Positions 56,518 through 59,127 of a stretch of 59,127 nt of DNA are shown here, in pieces. The stretch is from assembly GCA_003427395.1 (NCBI GenBank), contig BFEA01000217.1, positions 2,284,597 to 2,343,723 of the forward strand, in the 5' to 3' direction. The notes under the pieces are model-generated. The model saw only the letters and a list, made by a program, of their open reading frames with translations. It made no database searches and had not been told where the DNA came from. The stretch is from Chara braunii (taxonomy: Eukaryota; Streptophyta; Charophyceae; Charales; Characeae). The position numbers and the translations under genes were made by a program. Position 1 is the stretch's first letter. The number at the start of each line of letters is the position of its first letter.

Positions 56518-57240
56518 CTCTTCCAGGCCTCGCACCCCCACTTCCTGCTGGGTTACAGATCAACACAACTCGCCCCAGCTCTGGCCAGCGTCGTCCCAGC
56601 AGCAACCCTTGGTTGTCCCGTGGAATGCCCACCCCAAAGCATCCCCAGATCTCTCTACCAGGCCTCACACTCCTGCATCAGCAGGTTACAGGGCAACACC
56701 CCAGCACCGGCCAGGGTCGTTCTGGCATCGAACAGCCGCAGGTTACCGAGTATATCAGCAATGGAGTCGTCTAAGATGAGTTGCTAGAAGTCCCCAGAAT
56801 CTTAAATCATTCTTAAGATCCCCGTTGGCAGCCAAAACCAACAAACCATGGATGAAGGAAAAACTCAGACACATTCATGGCAACTACTCAAAACTCTACC
56901 AAGTCACGAGAGTATGTGCGTTAAAAATCCTCCCTACCACGAATAAGATAGGTGAAACCCATTCAATCCAACTACGATCACGAACAGCATGGCTGTTTTC
57001 AGCACGAACTGCTTTGCCAGGCCTCATGCTCCCATCAGGTTAGGTTACAGAGTTGCACCACCTTGCTCCAGCACCGGCCAGCATCGCTCCAGTTAGGACC
57101 CCCGATGACCACTGAGACTGCCCCCGCACACAGCCCCCCAGATCTCTTCACCAGGCCTCACGCCCCCACTAAGCTAGGTCATGAAGTTGCGCCACCTAAC
57201 TCCGGCTCCGCCCAGCGTTGCTCCAGCATCGGTCTTCGAG
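56518..57240. repeat. Four dispersed copies of a GC-rich repeat of about 80 bases
   Basis: The unit ccaggcctc(a/g)c.c.cc is followed by ggttacag, gca.ca.c and gctcc.gc.c.ggccagcgtcg. Copies start near 56524, 56660, 57018 and 57148, in two pairs each about 130 bases apart. Not coding. Confidence 0.65.
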
Positions 57241-58129
57241 GGCCACCGAATTTTCGACCACCCTTTGCAGGATCACAGATGACTTGGCCAGATAGACCTA
57301 TTCCTACAAACTCCCCGAGAGGCAAACCGATAGAAAGAAATGGAAAGAAATACTAGCTAACATGCATGAAGTGCTACCTCTATAGTGCCGCCTACAGTGA
57401 CAGGATTCTCTACTAAGACGAACGCTCGATAAGCCTGAATGCTCCCTCCACTATCTGAAACCCTCTGCATGTCTACTGCGACAATGTCAACCGAGCGATC
57501 AGGTTGGAATTATGCTACAAATAGCCAGTCTCTAGTACAAATCTGTTCTCCTTTGTAATGGAGGCCATCGTTTCCCTGAGGGCCCAGGTCTCTCTGAACC
57601 ACCTGTATCTTCTGATCTTGTTATCAGATTTTTGGACTTTTCTCCTCCAATCTGCCAGAATGGTGAGGCGGATATTATGATACACAGTTGCCCGTAGTTG
57701 CTTGTCAGACCAGTCCTTACCGTTGAACACCAGCTGTTGCATACTTCGATGAGTATGGGCAGAACCAAAGATCAACCAATATAGGATGAGCATGTATGCA
57801 GCGGAAGTCTGATAAACGAACTGACTCACATAGACTGACTCACATAGCATCACTCCACACACATACAATCGTGAGATGGTGGGGTCTGAGCCATACAAAG
57901 AAGGTGCTCAGCCCTGTACACAACATACACAGATGAATGGGGAAGGAGAGACGAAGGAGGTGGGGTAGGTAGACAGCACTGAAAGTCACCGAGATAGAAT
58001 CTGATAGGTCACCGATATGGTAGTCCAAAATGTCATCCAACAAGATCAAAATGTCGAGGACAATAGGTCACCAATGTCGGAGGTACAGAGTCCAAATGTA
58101 ACCTGTTTCCGAACTACGATGCAGCCGAG

Positions 58130-58834
58130 TATCAACCCCAACAATCTCCAAGTCTCCAATCAGGTAAGTACCACAGTCTCATATCACCGAAGTCCAACTC
58201 TGATCTCTGTCCAACTAGTATAAGTATCCAATCTGAAGAAGAAGAAGAAGAAGAAGAAGAAGATGAAGAAGAAGATGGAGTCTGAAAAGGGAGAGAGAGA
58301 GAGACGGAGGTGAGGAGGGGAACGGGACCGTGGAGGGAGGAAGAGATCCTCGCCTCCTGGTACCTGCCCTGCTGCTGCTGAGGCGGTGATGGCTGCCGCG
58401 CTGCTGCTGCTGTCCTCGCTGCTGCCGCTGTGCTAGCTCGCGCTGCTGCTGTCCTTCCTCCTGCGCTCAGAATAGCGCTCAAACGGCGCTCTGGCGCCGA
58501 CCTTACCGCACCGCGTAGAGTGCCGGTGGGTCGATCCCTGAAGTGAGGCCGGACCGGTTCTTTATACCGGTGGGATGAGGCCGGCCTCACTGCTGTGAAG
58601 CCTGGCTGTGCCCTGAACCGTCCAGATGGACGGTTCAGCCCCAACCGGCGGGCGGCAGCCTCAAGAGTGCCGCCAGGCCCAAACGGTATTGTCGTTTGGG
58701 CCTGCCCGTCGGGTCTGGTCCAAGGTGAGGCCTTTATGGCCTGTAGTACCCCAAGGTCGGGCCTTTATTCCCTGGTGTGTCCCTCCGGCCCTAAGTCGGG
58801 TCCGGTAGGACCCGTGTGCATTGAAGATGTAACA
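58130..58834 (-). mobile_element. LTR (3') of a Ty3/gypsy element; left boundary uncertain
   Basis: On the minus strand TGTTACATC begins right after a polypurine tract (gagggggag, about 58836-58845). A TATAAA at about 58565-58572 on the minus strand (ggtataaagaaccgg) fits a U3 promoter. The far end of the LTR was not found and could lie left of 58130. Confidence 0.6.
58236..58277. repeat. (GAA)n microsatellite
   Basis: A run of GAA units with one interruption, probably inside the LTR. Confidence 0.9.
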
Positions 58835-58847
58835 CACTCCCCCTCTT
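58835..58847 (-). other. Polypurine tract of the Ty3/gypsy element
   Basis: On the minus strand aagagggggagtg lies between the polyprotein stop and the LTR start TGTTACA, where second-strand priming occurs in LTR elements. Confidence 0.6.
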
Positions 58848-58858
58848 AAAAGACCGAG

Positions 58859-59127
58859 CTACCTGCGAGGGCGAAGTTGTCTGTCCGATACCGGGGTGGG
58901 TCGGGCGGGACAAGCTGCGTCCTTAGCAAGGNGTCGCTTCTCATAGTCGGCGAATATGAGGGGTGCAGAAGTCTGCAAATCTGTACTGGAGATCCACCGA
59001 GTGTCATCAGGCGCACATTGCTTGAATGTGATTTTGTACTGCCTTGGCTTGTTGCCATACTTGCGGTGCGTGATGACTCGGTCAACTTCCTGATGTCCGT
59101 CCATAGAAGGCGGATCCTGTGATCGAC
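58859..59127 (-). CDS. C-terminal end of a Ty3/gypsy polyprotein (chromodomain), partial
   Basis: This frame is open to the right edge of the window. It reads EVDRVITHRKYGNKPRQYKI then W and DLQTSAPL, the pattern of integrase-linked chromodomains of plant Ty3/gypsy (chromovirus) elements: I.dHR..g....YlVkW....W. The aromatic Trp of a usual VKWKG is replaced (ITFKQ), so the domain is atypical. An N at 58932 interrupts one codon, near the C-terminus. The stop lies just before the polypurine tract, as expected for the 3' end of such an element. The rest of the element is outside the window. Confidence 0.7.
   Translation of the reverse strand, partial: RSQDPPSMDGHQEVDRVITHRKYGNKPRQYKITFKQCAPDDTRWISSTDLQTSAPLIFADYEKRXLAKDAACPARPTPVSDRQLRPRR

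Noticed and set aside
58132-58644. 170-codon minus-strand frame with poly-Ser, poly-Ala and poly-Gln
   Set aside because: Lies within the LTR and comes from GAA and CTG simple repeats.

Overview
The window is nuclear DNA of a green plant-lineage eukaryote, most likely a streptophyte alga with a large repeat-rich genome. I lean to a Chara-like charophyte; this is inference. The evidence is: two protein-coding genes with many or very long GT-AG introns; one of them is a FRIGIDA-like gene, a family known from land plants and their algal relatives; U6 snRNA-derived copies that match the plant U6 core; and dense short transposons plus a Ty3/gypsy chromodomain fragment.

Layout. 1-1.7 kb holds two short inverted-repeat transposons and duplicated flanks. 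1.73-18.54 kb is a cytosolic aspartyl-tRNA synthetase gene (+ strand). Nine exons were placed on consistent reading phases, encoding 511 residues. One expected exon of roughly 35-50 codons was not located in the 6.8 kb first intron. Its introns carry foldback MITEs, a tRNA-derived SINE, microsatellites, a 1 kb polypurine tract and many short tandem duplications. 18.5-25.1 kb is intergenic and holds two U6 retrocopies (one, at 17.6 kb, in the last intron), a palindromic repeat cluster and more short transposons. 25.1-38.6 kb is a gene-poor stretch, strongly AT-rich to about 31.3 kb, with degenerate repeats and no intact gene. 39-40.7 kb is GC-richer upstream sequence of the second gene. 40.69-51.81 kb is a FRIGIDA-like gene (+ strand, three coding exons, 720 residues) with an 8.1 kb first coding intron. 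51.8-58.1 kb is intergenic repeats with another U6 relic. The right edge holds the 3' end of a Ty3/gypsy element on the minus strand: chromodomain end, polypurine tract and start of the LTR.

The two genes have unrelated roles: translation for AspRS, and probably chromatin or transcription scaffolding for the FRIGIDA-like protein. Nothing suggests they work together. The most distinctive feature is the repeat biology: four U6-derived copies in 59 kb, one with a clean poly(A) tail and target-site duplication; at least two inverted-repeat transposon families with several copies each; and pervasive 20-175 bp tandem duplications, two of which copied exon sequence of the AspRS gene. I saw no CRISPR array, no bacterial-type operon and no convincing new protein system.
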